A stretch of 64,000 nt of DNA from Granulicoccus phenolivorans DSM 17626 = NBRC 107789 = JCM 15570. GTDB lineage: Bacteria > Actinomycetota > Actinomycetes > Propionibacteriales > Propionibacteriaceae. Positions 52,478 to 60,106 of this stretch are shown here, in pieces. Under the pieces are notes generated by a model. It made no database searches. It saw nothing but the letters and a program-made list of their open reading frames with translations, and was not told where the DNA came from. The translations under genes were made by a program, and so were the position numbers. The stretch's first letter is position 1; each line of letters starts with the position of its first letter. Location of the stretch: positions 18,509 to 82,508 of the forward strand of contig NZ_AUHH01000017.1 in the NCBI RefSeq assembly GCF_000423085.1, given 5' to 3'.

Positions 52478-53584
52478 TTACGCCGGGAGGGACACCGCTA
52501 CTCGAAACTGCTGCTGCGACGGGTCGATCGTGATCGACCCGTCGACGTCGTGCACCCGCCGCCGCATCCCGGCGATGCCGAAACCCTCCTGCAGGTCGCG
52601 GTTCGAAGCGGCGGCATTGACCACTTCGATGGTCAACTCCTCGGTGCCGTACCCGACCCGGACCGCGGCGGACCGGTCGCTGGCATGCTTGGCGACGTTG
52701 GTGAGTGCTTCCTGGATCACCCGGTACGCCGCGAGGTCGACCGCCGGGGCGAGCGTACGCCGCTGCCCGCTGATGCTCAGGTCGACCTCGATGCCGGACT
52801 CCCGCATCCGGGCACACAGGTCGCCGAGCCGGCGCATCCCCGGGACCGGCGCGAGCGCATCGCTGCGGGTGATGCCGTCGGGCGCGATCGTGGCCAGGGT
52901 CGTCCGCAGCTCGGCCAGGGCCTCGGCGCTGGTCCGGCTGATCGCCGCCAGAGCGATGTCGGCCTGCTCCGGCTTGCGCGTGCGGACATGGCGGGCGATA
53001 TCGGCCTGCATCTGGATCGCGGCGAGGCCGTGTCCGACGATGTCGTGGACCTCGGAGGCCAGCCGTACCCGCTCGTCGTTCAGCACCCGCCGCTCGGCGT
53101 CGGCGCGCTGACGCTGCGCGGCCTCCACGGTGAGCCGGCGGGTGACCCCGATGCTGAACGGCACCACCAGCCAGGCCGCCCCGGGGATCAGCGCCAGCAC
53201 GCCGTCCACGGGTCCCTTGGCCAGCAGATGGGACAGCAGCAGGGGCAGCGCGATCGTCCCGGTGAGCAGGGCCGGGCGCAGGCGTACCTGCCGGGCCAGG
53301 GTGTAGGTGGCGACCGCCAGACACACCAGCATGGGGCCGTACGGGTAGCCCAGCCACAGATACAGCGAGGTCAGCAGCACCGTCGCCGCGAAGGATCCGA
53401 TCGGTCGGGCCCGCACCCCGGCGGCGAGTGCGGTCAGCGTCACCAGGGCGTACGCCCACCCGTCGACCGGTCGGGTCTGATCACCCCACAGCGGCAGGAA
53501 GGGCAGGGTGCCCACGCCGAGGACCAGCAGCACCGCTGTCCGGACCGCGTCCCCGATCAGTTCCCGCCGACTGCGCGTCACCAC
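52478..53584 (-). CDS. NarL-type sensor histidine kinase, detached from its regulator
   Basis: The 368-residue kinase has about five membrane helices, a HisKA_3 helix RLASEVHDIVGHGLAAIQMQ and an ATPase motif GFGIAGMRRRVHDVDGS. The likely partner is the regulator at 49545-50195 (inference from gene order and strand). GTG 53584 or the next GTG could be the start. Confidence 0.9.
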   Translation of the reverse strand: MVTRSRRELIGDAVRTAVLLVLGVGTLPFLPLWGDQTRPVDGWAYALVTLTALAAGVRARPIGSFAATVLLTSLYLWLGYPYGPMLVCLAVATYTLARQVRLRPALLTGTIALPLLLSHLLAKGPVDGVLALIPGAAWLVVPFSIGVTRRLTVEAAQRQRADAERRVLNDERVRLASEVHDIVGHGLAAIQMQADIARHVRTRKPEQADIALAAISRTSAEALAELRTTLATIAPDGITRSDALAPVPGMRRLGDLCARMRESGIEVDLSISGQRRTLAPAVDLAAYRVIQEALTNVAKHASDRSAAVRVGYGTEELTIEVVNAAASNRDLQEGFGIAGMRRRVHDVDGSITIDPSQQQFRVAVSLPA

Positions 53585-53641
53585 TCCATGCTGACACCTC
53601 GGTCGGGGCGTTCCAATGGCCGCGGGGCCGGGGGTCCACAG

Positions 53642-53684
53642 CTACGTCACGGGGCGTAGTCGCAGCGCCGTCCGACGTCGGACG
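53642..53684. promoter_or_regulatory. Two dyads upstream of kinase and hydrolase genes
   Basis: CTACG (53642-53646) and CGTAG (53655-53659) form one dyad. CGTCCGACGTCGGACG (53669-53684) is a perfect 16-base palindrome. Both lie in the divergent gap between the kinase and the hydrolase at 53787, and may be regulator sites. Confidence 0.4.
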
Positions 53685-53786
53685 CGGGCCCGGCCGGGGC
53701 GTGGGAGCGTCGAAGGGTGGGCAGAGCGCCCACCGGGTACGCCGCCCGGAACCGCGCCGGCGTACATCCGACCGAGGAGGATTCCG

Positions 53787-54605
53787 ATGCCTGTGATCGA
53801 GCTGCCCACGGCCACCCTGGAGTACACCGACAGCGGCGGCGACGGGCCGGTGCTGGTGCTGCTGCACGGACCGATGCTGGACGCCAGCATCTGGGACGAC
53901 GTGATCGACCTGCTGCCCGAGCTGCGTTGCATCGCCCCGACGCTGCCGATGGGGGCGCACCGCTATCCGGTTCCCGACGACCTCACCAATGAGTCGCTCA
54001 CCCGGTTGGTCGGGGCGCTGCTGGCGGCCCTCGACCTGCCCGAGGTGACCCTGGTGCTCAATGACTGGGGTGGGGCCCAGATCTTCGTCGAGCTGGGTCT
54101 GGCCGACCGCATCACCCGCCTGGCCCTGGTGGCCTGTGAGGCGTTCGACAACGTGCCGGCCGGTGCTCCGGGACGAGCGCTGGCGCGGCTGGCCCGCCTT
54201 CCCGGCGGGCTGGCCCTCCAGGCCCAACTGACCAAGCTGCGCCCGGTGCGCCGGCGGCTGGCCGGCGAGATGGCGGCGCATCCAATCGCCGACGGCCGGC
54301 TGCAGCGCTGGTTCGAACCGTCGCGCGATCCGCGGATCCGCGAGGATCTGCGGCGGTTCAGCGCCCGCTTCCCGATCCCGGCGACCCGGGACTGGTCCAG
54401 CGGCGTGGGGGAGTTCACCGGCCCGGTGCTCATCGCCTGGGCCGAACAGGACCGGATGATGCCCGCCGAGCACGGCGTCCGGCTGGCCGAGTTGCTGCCG
54501 CAGGCGGTCCTGGTCCACATCCCCGACGCGGCCACGCTGGTCCCGCTGGACCAGCCGCACGTATTGGCGCGGCACCTGCGGGACCTGGTACAGCGCCCCG
54601 GCTGA
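53787..54605 (+). CDS. Alpha/beta hydrolase with Asp nucleophile, catalytic His absent
   Basis: The 272-residue protein has LVLNDWGGAQIF, the Asp-type elbow of haloalkane dehalogenases and epoxide hydrolases (Asp93), and an acid candidate in WAEQDRMMP. At the position of the catalytic His the sequence reads IPDAATLVPLDQP, with Thr250 where His is expected. Either the protein has lost hydrolysis or it uses another base. GAGGAG precedes ATG 53787. Confidence 0.82.
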   Translation: MPVIELPTATLEYTDSGGDGPVLVLLHGPMLDASIWDDVIDLLPELRCIAPTLPMGAHRYPVPDDLTNESLTRLVGALLAALDLPEVTLVLNDWGGAQIFVELGLADRITRLALVACEAFDNVPAGAPGRALARLARLPGGLALQAQLTKLRPVRRRLAGEMAAHPIADGRLQRWFEPSRDPRIREDLRRFSARFPIPATRDWSSGVGEFTGPVLIAWAEQDRMMPAEHGVRLAELLPQAVLVHIPDAATLVPLDQPHVLARHLRDLVQRPG

Positions 54606-54627
54606 GCCACCGGCGGTGCGGGACCGA

Positions 54628-55242
54628 TCAGTCGGCAGGTGCGGGGGATTGCGCATGCTTGGGTCGATAGGTACGCCCGAAACTGCGTTCGGCCCCCGGG
54701 TAGATGTCGACCAGCTCCCACTCGTACCGCCGGCCGCCGGGCACATCGAAGATGCGCACCCCGTCGCCGAGAAACACCGGGGCGACGAACACCTGCAACT
54801 CATCGATCAGGTCGAGTTCGAGGGCCTGCCGGGCGAGATCGGCACTGATGATCTGCAGGTCCTTCTCCCCGGCGGCCTGTTTGCCGATCCGGATTGCCTC
54901 GGCGATGTCGCAGGTCAGCGGAACGAGCCCGGGTCCGGGGCTGCCCGGCGTGATGACGCGGGGATCGTTCGCGAGTTCCTCGGGGCGGTGGGTGAGGACG
55001 AACTCGATCCCGGTCCAGGCCCCGCCGTAGGCCTCGGAGGTGAGATCGTCGCGTACGCCCCGCTGGGCCAGCGCCGCGTCGTAGCCCCGGCGTCCGGACA
55101 GAATGGCCCCGACCGCCTCGGCCAGGCGTACGGTGATGTCGCTGTCGATGTCCTCGGCGGTGGACAGCCAACTCATGTCGTGGTCGGGACCGGCGATGAA
55201 ACCGTCGATCGAACAGGTGAATCCCCAGGCGACCTTGCCCAT
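54628..55242 (-). CDS. Dihydrofolate-reductase-like (RibD C-terminal) protein, copy 2
   Basis: The 204-residue protein has FTCSIDGFIAGPDHDMSW, ILSGRRGYDAAL and DELQVFVAPVFLGDGVRI, the DHFR-like pattern. The substrate is unknown. It lies in a run of small redox-type genes and converges on the hydrolase at 53787. Confidence 0.85.
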   Translation of the reverse strand: MGKVAWGFTCSIDGFIAGPDHDMSWLSTAEDIDSDITVRLAEAVGAILSGRRGYDAALAQRGVRDDLTSEAYGGAWTGIEFVLTHRPEELANDPRVITPGSPGPGLVPLTCDIAEAIRIGKQAAGEKDLQIISADLARQALELDLIDELQVFVAPVFLGDGVRIFDVPGGRRYEWELVDIYPGAERSFGRTYRPKHAQSPAPAD

Positions 55243-55327
55243 GATTCCTTCCTTCCGGCCGCCGCCCGATGTGGGGCGGCGGCTCTTGCCTCGATGGGGA
55301 TGGGTGATGTTCCGGCGGGCCTTGTGC

Positions 55328-55795
55328 TCACAGCGGCCCGAGCACCGTGGCGGGATCGGCGGACAGGGCCAGCGCGTCGAGCACGGTGAGGAGTTGCCGC
55401 TCCTCGTAGGCGAAATGACTTTCCATGATCGCCGCGATCCCCTCGAGATGCCGGTCGATCTCCCGGCCGGAGGCCCGGCCGAGGGCCTCCTGGACGGCGG
55501 TCACCAGGTAGGCGATCATCGAATGGTCCTGCATCAGGTACCGCAGGGTCTCCTGCAACCCGGGGTGGGCCTCGGCGATCGCCGGGAACAGCAGCCGGTC
55601 CTCGCCGAGGTGGTGATCGGTCAGCGCCCTGCAGAAGCCGCGGCAGTACAGCAGCAACTCCCGTGCAGCGGGTTCGGCGGATTCTCCTGCCGCGACCGCG
55701 TCCCGGGTCACCTGCAGCGCTTCGCGCAGGCGTTCGTGGACGGTGCGCAGTTCTTGACTCCAGGCCACCAGCCTGGTCGGGTCGCCCTCAGTCAC
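55328..55795 (-). CDS. Hemerythrin-domain protein
   Basis: The 155-residue protein has the His ligands of a diiron four-helix bundle: ELRTVHERLREAL, TDHHLGEDRLLFPAIAE, YLMQDHSMIAY and IMESHFAYEERQLL. Such proteins sense or carry oxygen, nitric oxide or iron. The start is uncertain: GTG 55795 gives a clean start to the domain without an SD, and GTG 55828 has GAAGGAG directly before it. Confidence 0.82.
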   Translation of the reverse strand: MTEGDPTRLVAWSQELRTVHERLREALQVTRDAVAAGESAEPAARELLLYCRGFCRALTDHHLGEDRLLFPAIAEAHPGLQETLRYLMQDHSMIAYLVTAVQEALGRASGREIDRHLEGIAAIMESHFAYEERQLLTVLDALALSADPATVLGPL

Positions 55796-55935
55796 GGGAG
55801 GGCGAAGGGACAGACGCCATGGCGTCACGCTCCTTCGGGTTCGGCGCCTCCATGCCTGACACTGGCTGCCACCGGCACGCGACGCTCCCACCACGGTACG
55901 TGGCGATCTGCGCGGTGCAAACCCGGTGCCTCGGG

Positions 55936-56541
55936 TCACGCCGGGCCGCCCAGCGGCGGGCGCGTCAGCACGGTCGGCCGATACTCGACGATCTGGATGC
56001 GGCCGTCGAGGGTTCGGTGATCGATCATCTCGAGGGCCACGTCGGGGTAGCCGTCATAGATCCGTTCGTCACCGGTGGCCCCGGTGATCACCGGGAAGAT
56101 GCCGACCCGGAATCGGTCCACGAGTCCGGCCCGGAGCAGGGATCGGCACAGGCTGAGGCTGCCGAGCGTACAGAGCAGCCGGGAGCCGTTCTGCTTCATC
56201 GCCCGGACCGTCTCGACGGCGTCCTCGCGGATCAGGGTGGAGTTGGCCCAGGTCAGGGGTGCTTCGAGTGACGCGGAGAAGACCACCTTGGGCGCCTGGG
56301 TGAGTCCGTCGACCGATGCTTCTTCGTCGGCGGTGAACGCGTCCTGGTCACCGGGAATCTCGCCGGCGGCAAAGCCGGACATCAGCCGATAGGTGTTGGC
56401 GCCCATCAGATAGGTGACTTCGGGCTGCTCCCCGAGCCAGCCGAGGTACTCCGGGCCCTCCAGACCCCAGAACCCCGGCCAGCCGTCTCCGGAGGCGTAG
56501 CCGTCGAGGGTGGTGATGAAGTCGACGAGAAGTTCTGACAT
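55936..56541 (-). CDS. Dihydrofolate-reductase-like (RibD C-terminal) protein, copy 3
   Basis: The 201-residue protein starts MSELLVDFITTLDGYASGDG and has YLMGANTYRLMSGF and FRVGIFPVITGATGDERI. Its substrate is unknown. ATG 56541 was chosen over 56550 by its GAGAGG at the right distance. It is divergent from the TetR gene. Confidence 0.84.
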   Translation of the reverse strand: MSELLVDFITTLDGYASGDGWPGFWGLEGPEYLGWLGEQPEVTYLMGANTYRLMSGFAAGEIPGDQDAFTADEEASVDGLTQAPKVVFSASLEAPLTWANSTLIREDAVETVRAMKQNGSRLLCTLGSLSLCRSLLRAGLVDRFRVGIFPVITGATGDERIYDGYPDVALEMIDHRTLDGRIQIVEYRPTVLTRPPLGGPA

Positions 56542-56653
56542 GGCAGTCACACCTCTCCGGTCTTGTTCGGGTCGTACGTGCTTGCGGCCATGGTGTCCTC
56601 TTCACTGCGTTGTGATGCAACCTGCCGGACGGTTCCACCGCGAATGTTCACGG

Positions 56654-56661
56654 TGTTAACA
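56654..56661. promoter_or_regulatory. TetR operator candidate TGTTAACA
   Basis: A perfect 8-base palindrome lies between the DHFR-like gene and the TetR gene. It could be part of a larger TetR site; the flanks are less symmetric. Confidence 0.35.
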
Positions 56662-56715
56662 TCTACGGTAAGTTGATCGGACGGACAGAGTCAATGGCTC
56701 GAGCGAGGAGGTCTG

Positions 56716-57369
56716 ATGTCCCCGGGCAACTACCACCACGGCGATCTGCGGGCAGCCCTGATCACCACCGGGCTGGAACTCACCCGCCAGGGCGGGCCGT
56801 CGGCACTGAGCCTGCGCGAGGCCGCGCGGCGGATCGGCGTTTCGCCGAACGCGGCCTATCGACATTTCGCCAATCACGGTGCACTGCTGGCCGCGGTTGC
56901 CGCCGAGATCCAAGACCGGATGGCCACGGCCATGCGCGCGAAAATGTCGGCCGCCACGGGGGGCCCGGCCGTCCGTGCGGTCGCCGAACTTCGGGGCGTC
57001 GGCCTGGGCTACGTGGGGTTCGCTCTCACCGAGCCCGGCTGGTTCCAATTGGCGTTCTTCACCCCCGACGGGGTGGACCGGCCCGACGGGCGGATTCCGC
57101 CGCCACTGACCCTGCTGCATCACGCCCTGGATTCCCTCGTTGCGGCGGGAGTACTGGCCCCGGCCCGCCGGGCGGGGGCGGTGTGGTCCTGCTGGTCGAC
57201 GGTCCATGGGTTCGCCGAGTTGGCAGTGCACGGCCCGCTGCGCGCCGAGTCCGCGGAAGTGCTCGAGCAGCTGGGCGAGCGCGTCGTCGACGACATCACC
57301 GCCGGCGTGCTGGCGCAGGCGGGGACCGGACGTCAGAACCCGGTCGAACCGAGTAGTCACCAGACATGA
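56716..57369 (+). CDS. TetR-family regulator
   Basis: The 217-residue protein starts MSPGNYHHGDLRAALITTGL, has the HTH ALSLREAARRIGVSPNAAYR and a later PGWFQLAFF in the ligand domain. CGAGGAGG precedes the ATG. The divergent DHFR-like gene is its likely target. The stop codon adjoins repeat copy 4. Confidence 0.9.
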   Translation: MSPGNYHHGDLRAALITTGLELTRQGGPSALSLREAARRIGVSPNAAYRHFANHGALLAAVAAEIQDRMATAMRAKMSAATGGPAVRAVAELRGVGLGYVGFALTEPGWFQLAFFTPDGVDRPDGRIPPPLTLLHHALDSLVAAGVLAPARRAGAVWSCWSTVHGFAELAVHGPLRAESAEVLEQLGERVVDDITAGVLAQAGTGRQNPVEPSSHQT

Positions 57370-57483
57370 TCGTCGTTTTCGGTGCAGCAGATTTCGATGC
57401 GCGGGTCTCGTGAAATCTGTTTCTCCCAGTCAGCGCGATTCGGGGTGCAGCGGTCGAGATTCTGCTGCACCGAGAACGACGGT
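57369..57483. repeat. Inverted-repeat element, copy 4 (115 bp)
   Basis: The arms begin ATCGTCGTTTTCGGTGCAGC and end TCTGCTGCACCGAGAACGAC. It is longer than the other three copies because of extra bases in the core. It lies between the TetR and thioredoxin genes. Confidence 0.88.
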
Positions 57484-57498
57484 GAGGCCATCCACTAC

Positions 57499-57517
57499 AT
57501 ACCCCCAGGGGTATAAT
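57499..57517 (+). promoter_or_regulatory. CsoR/CstR-like operator over a -10 box
   Basis: ATACCCC-CA-GGGGTAT (57499-57514) is the 7-2-7 dyad known for CsoR-family repressors. It overlaps the -10 box TATAAT (57512-57517), which is seven bases before the thioredoxin ATG. Binding would block the promoter directly. Confidence 0.65.
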
Positions 57518-57524
57518 TCCAGCC

Positions 57525-57902
57525 ATGACCACACGGCAGATCACCCTGAACACCCTCGAACCGACAATCAGTGCGGGCGGGATCGTCCTGCTGGACTTCT
57601 GGGCGGCGTGGTGCGGACCGTGCCGCAGGTTCGCACCAGTCTTCGAGAAGGCGGCGGAGAAGCACCCGGACATCGTGTTCGGCAAGGTCGATACCGAGGC
57701 CGAGCAGGAACTTGCCGCCGGATTCGGCATCACGTCGATCCCGACCCTGATGGCGTTCCGGGACGGCATCCTGGTTTTTGCGCAGCCGGGTGCCCTCAAC
57801 GCAGCCACACTGGACCAGGTGATCGACGCCGTCCGCGGCCTGGACATGGACGAGGTCCGGGCCCAGGTGGCTGCCCAGAGTGCCCCGGAGACGTCGCGAT
57901 GA
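57525..57902 (+). CDS. Thioredoxin
   Basis: The 125-residue protein has the thioredoxin active site FWAAWCGPCRRFAPVF (Cys30 and Cys33), FGITSIPTLMAFRDG with the cis-Pro, and a typical length. It reduces disulfides or persulfides. It is probably leaderless and controlled by a CsoR-family repressor, and it is coupled by a four-base overlap to the DUF2892 gene. Confidence 0.92.
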   Translation: MTTRQITLNTLEPTISAGGIVLLDFWAAWCGPCRRFAPVFEKAAEKHPDIVFGKVDTEAEQELAAGFGITSIPTLMAFRDGILVFAQPGALNAATLDQVIDAVRGLDMDEVRAQVAAQSAPETSR

Positions 57903-58225
57903 CCTGCGCGTCCAGCCGGACCCAACGCGTCGTGCGGGGGATCGTCGCGCTCTTCATGGTGGCCTACGCGGTGAGCACCCTGCCGACCGCTCCGGTCCTC
58001 GGCATCGCGGCCGCAGTCATTGCGATCGGCATTGCCGTCAGTGCGGTCACCGGCGCCTGCCTGACGAACCCGCTACAGCTCCGCGGGAAGCAGGAACCGA
58101 CCTCGTTCGGCTTCGACGACGCCCGCAAGGTCGTCGACCTGTCCACCCCCAGCTCCGCCCCCACGACCGCGAATGTCGAGCAGCGCGGCTGTTGGGTGCG
58201 GCGGGATTCGGCCGACGTGCGGTGA
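57899..58225 (+). CDS. DUF2892 (YgaP-like) membrane protein
   Basis: The 108-residue protein starts with a polar MTCASSRTQRVVRGIV, has two membrane helices and the TGACLTNPLQL motif at the end of helix two, like the membrane part of YgaP. Known relatives occur with rhodanese and CstR-type sulfur genes. The Cys residues could take part in persulfide handling (inference). It is co-translated with the thioredoxin. Confidence 0.8.
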   Translation: MTCASSRTQRVVRGIVALFMVAYAVSTLPTAPVLGIAAAVIAIGIAVSAVTGACLTNPLQLRGKQEPTSFGFDDARKVVDLSTPSSAPTTANVEQRGCWVRRDSADVR

Positions 58226-58292
58226 AACACCCGGAGCACCCCGACCCGGTGCAGTGGGCCGGGCCGCTCCGTCCGGCGTGACCCCGAGGGGC

Positions 58293-59843
58293 TCACGTGG
58301 CCCCGCGCTGCGGTCGGGGCCGGCCGAACAACAACAGCAGTGACGCGGCGGCGATCACCAGGAGCGCGCTGAGGCCCGCCGCCACCTGGAATCCGTCGGT
58401 GAACGCCTCCCGGGCCCGGCCGAGCAGGTCGTCAGCCAGCGGCGCCGGCACCGGCGCGGCGGCCCGGCCGGCCGCACTCAGGTTCTCCTCGAACAACGCG
58501 ACCACGGCCGGCGACGTATCGCCGGGGACGGTTCCCGCGACTCGGAAGCGGTAGGTGGCGGTGATAACGCCGCCCAGCAGGGCGATGCCGAGGGCGCCGC
58601 CCAGCTGCGAGATCGTGCTGGCTACCGCCGCTGCTCGGCCGGAGCGGTGCGGCGGTGCGGCCCCGATCATCAAGTCATTCGACAGTGCCATCAGTGGGCC
58701 GAGGCCGGCCGACACGATGAGAGCCCCGCCGATCAGGATCGGCAGACTGCCCGTTCCACCGACCCGGGTCAGAATCAGGTACCCCGCCCCGGTGACGAGC
58801 AGGCCGATAGCAATGATCAGCATGGGCCGCACGTGTCGCGCAAGGTGCGGCGCCACGCTCGAACCGAGGATCACACCGAGCGCCGAGGGGGCGGTCCACA
58901 GCCCGGCGGTCAACGGCGACAGGCCCAGCACGAGTTGCAGGTACTGCGCGATCGCATAATTGGACCCCCACAGCACGAAGATGCCGAGCCCGAGACTGGC
59001 GCCGGCCAGGGCGAACGTGCGGTTTCCGAACAGGGAGAGATCCACCAGCGGCGCGGCCAGCCGCCGCTGCCGTGCGACGAACGCGCCCGCCAGCAGCACG
59101 CCGGCCAATACCGCCACCGCGGCCCACCAGGACCACCCGAGAGTGAGCATCTGTTTGATGCCCTGGACCACTGCCAGGATGGCCGCGATCGACAGCAGGG
59201 CGCTCGGGACGTCCAGCCGGCCGCCCCGTGCACCACTGCGCCCGGGCACCACCAGCGGGACCGCAACCAGGGTCACCACAATCACCGGGACCGCCAGCAG
59301 GAAGACCGAACCCCACCGGAAGTGATCCAACAACCACCCGCCGACCAGCGGCCCCAGCGCCGTGCCCCCGGAAATCGTGGCGACAATGGCGGCGATCGCG
59401 GTGGCCCGCTGCTTCGGGTCGACGAACAGACCGGCGATCAGCGACAGGATGGAGGGCATCAGAGTCGCCCCGGCCACCCCCATCAGTGCCCGGGCGGCGA
59501 TCAGCACTTCAATGCTGCCCGCGTACGCCGCCAGCAACGACGCACATCCGTAGCCGGCAGCGCCGACCAGCAGAACTCGTCGGGGCCCGACCCGATCACC
59601 CCAGGCACCCATCAGGATGAGACATCCCGCCAGCACAAAGGCGTAGATGTCGACGGTCCACAGCAGCTGACCACTGGTGGCGGGCAGGTCGCGAGCAATC
59701 GAGGGCAGTGCCAAGTTGGTGATCGTCAGTTCCAGGGAAGCCAGCAGGGCGGGCAGGGCCAGGACGGTGAGGGCGAACCACTTGCGGCCCCCGACATGGC
59801 GAGCTGCGGTCTCGGCGACGGCGTGGGCAGTCGAGTCGGTCAT
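58293..59843 (-). CDS. MFS transporter (DHA2, 14-helix drug-exporter type)
   Basis: The 516-residue protein has about 14 helices with the family motifs WTVDIYAFVLAGCLILMG, GAWGDRVGPRRVLL and GGTALGPLVGGWLL. Such proteins export drugs, solvents or dyes with protons. The regulator is not adjacent; a MerR-type operator lies at its promoter. Confidence 0.92.
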   Translation of the reverse strand: MTDSTAHAVAETAARHVGGRKWFALTVLALPALLASLELTITNLALPSIARDLPATSGQLLWTVDIYAFVLAGCLILMGAWGDRVGPRRVLLVGAAGYGCASLLAAYAGSIEVLIAARALMGVAGATLMPSILSLIAGLFVDPKQRATAIAAIVATISGGTALGPLVGGWLLDHFRWGSVFLLAVPVIVVTLVAVPLVVPGRSGARGGRLDVPSALLSIAAILAVVQGIKQMLTLGWSWWAAVAVLAGVLLAGAFVARQRRLAAPLVDLSLFGNRTFALAGASLGLGIFVLWGSNYAIAQYLQLVLGLSPLTAGLWTAPSALGVILGSSVAPHLARHVRPMLIIAIGLLVTGAGYLILTRVGGTGSLPILIGGALIVSAGLGPLMALSNDLMIGAAPPHRSGRAAAVASTISQLGGALGIALLGGVITATYRFRVAGTVPGDTSPAVVALFEENLSAAGRAAAPVPAPLADDLLGRAREAFTDGFQVAAGLSALLVIAAASLLLLFGRPRPQRGAT

Positions 59844-59858
59844 GCTCTCGAGCTTCCA

Positions 59859-59881
59859 ACTTCACCTTAACTTGAAGTCAA
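59859..59881 (-). promoter_or_regulatory. MerR-type operator of the MFS gene
   Basis: ACTTCA (59859-59864) and TGAAGT (59873-59878) form a dyad that overlaps the minus-strand -35 box TTGACT (59881-59876). A spacer of 19 bases leads to GAAGCT, which is seven bases before the ATG. The overlong spacer with a dyad in it is the hallmark of MerR-family activation. The rest of the gap to 60106 shows no gene. Confidence 0.55.
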
Positions 59882-60106
59882 GACAGCTCTGCCGAGCAGG
59901 TCAACCCTCTTGTTGAACAGCAATGTACGAGTTAATCTGAAAGGGAATCCTCGCCCCAGGAAAGGCGGGTGGTCCCCGTGGCTGCTCCCGCGCCGGCCGA
60001 CGCCGCGGCCCTGCCGTGCCGACGGGCGACTCCGACCACGGGCAGAGCTGAAGATCCGTCCGGGTGGCGACGCCGTGACCCGGCCCCATCGGGTGTGCTG
60101 GAGGGC

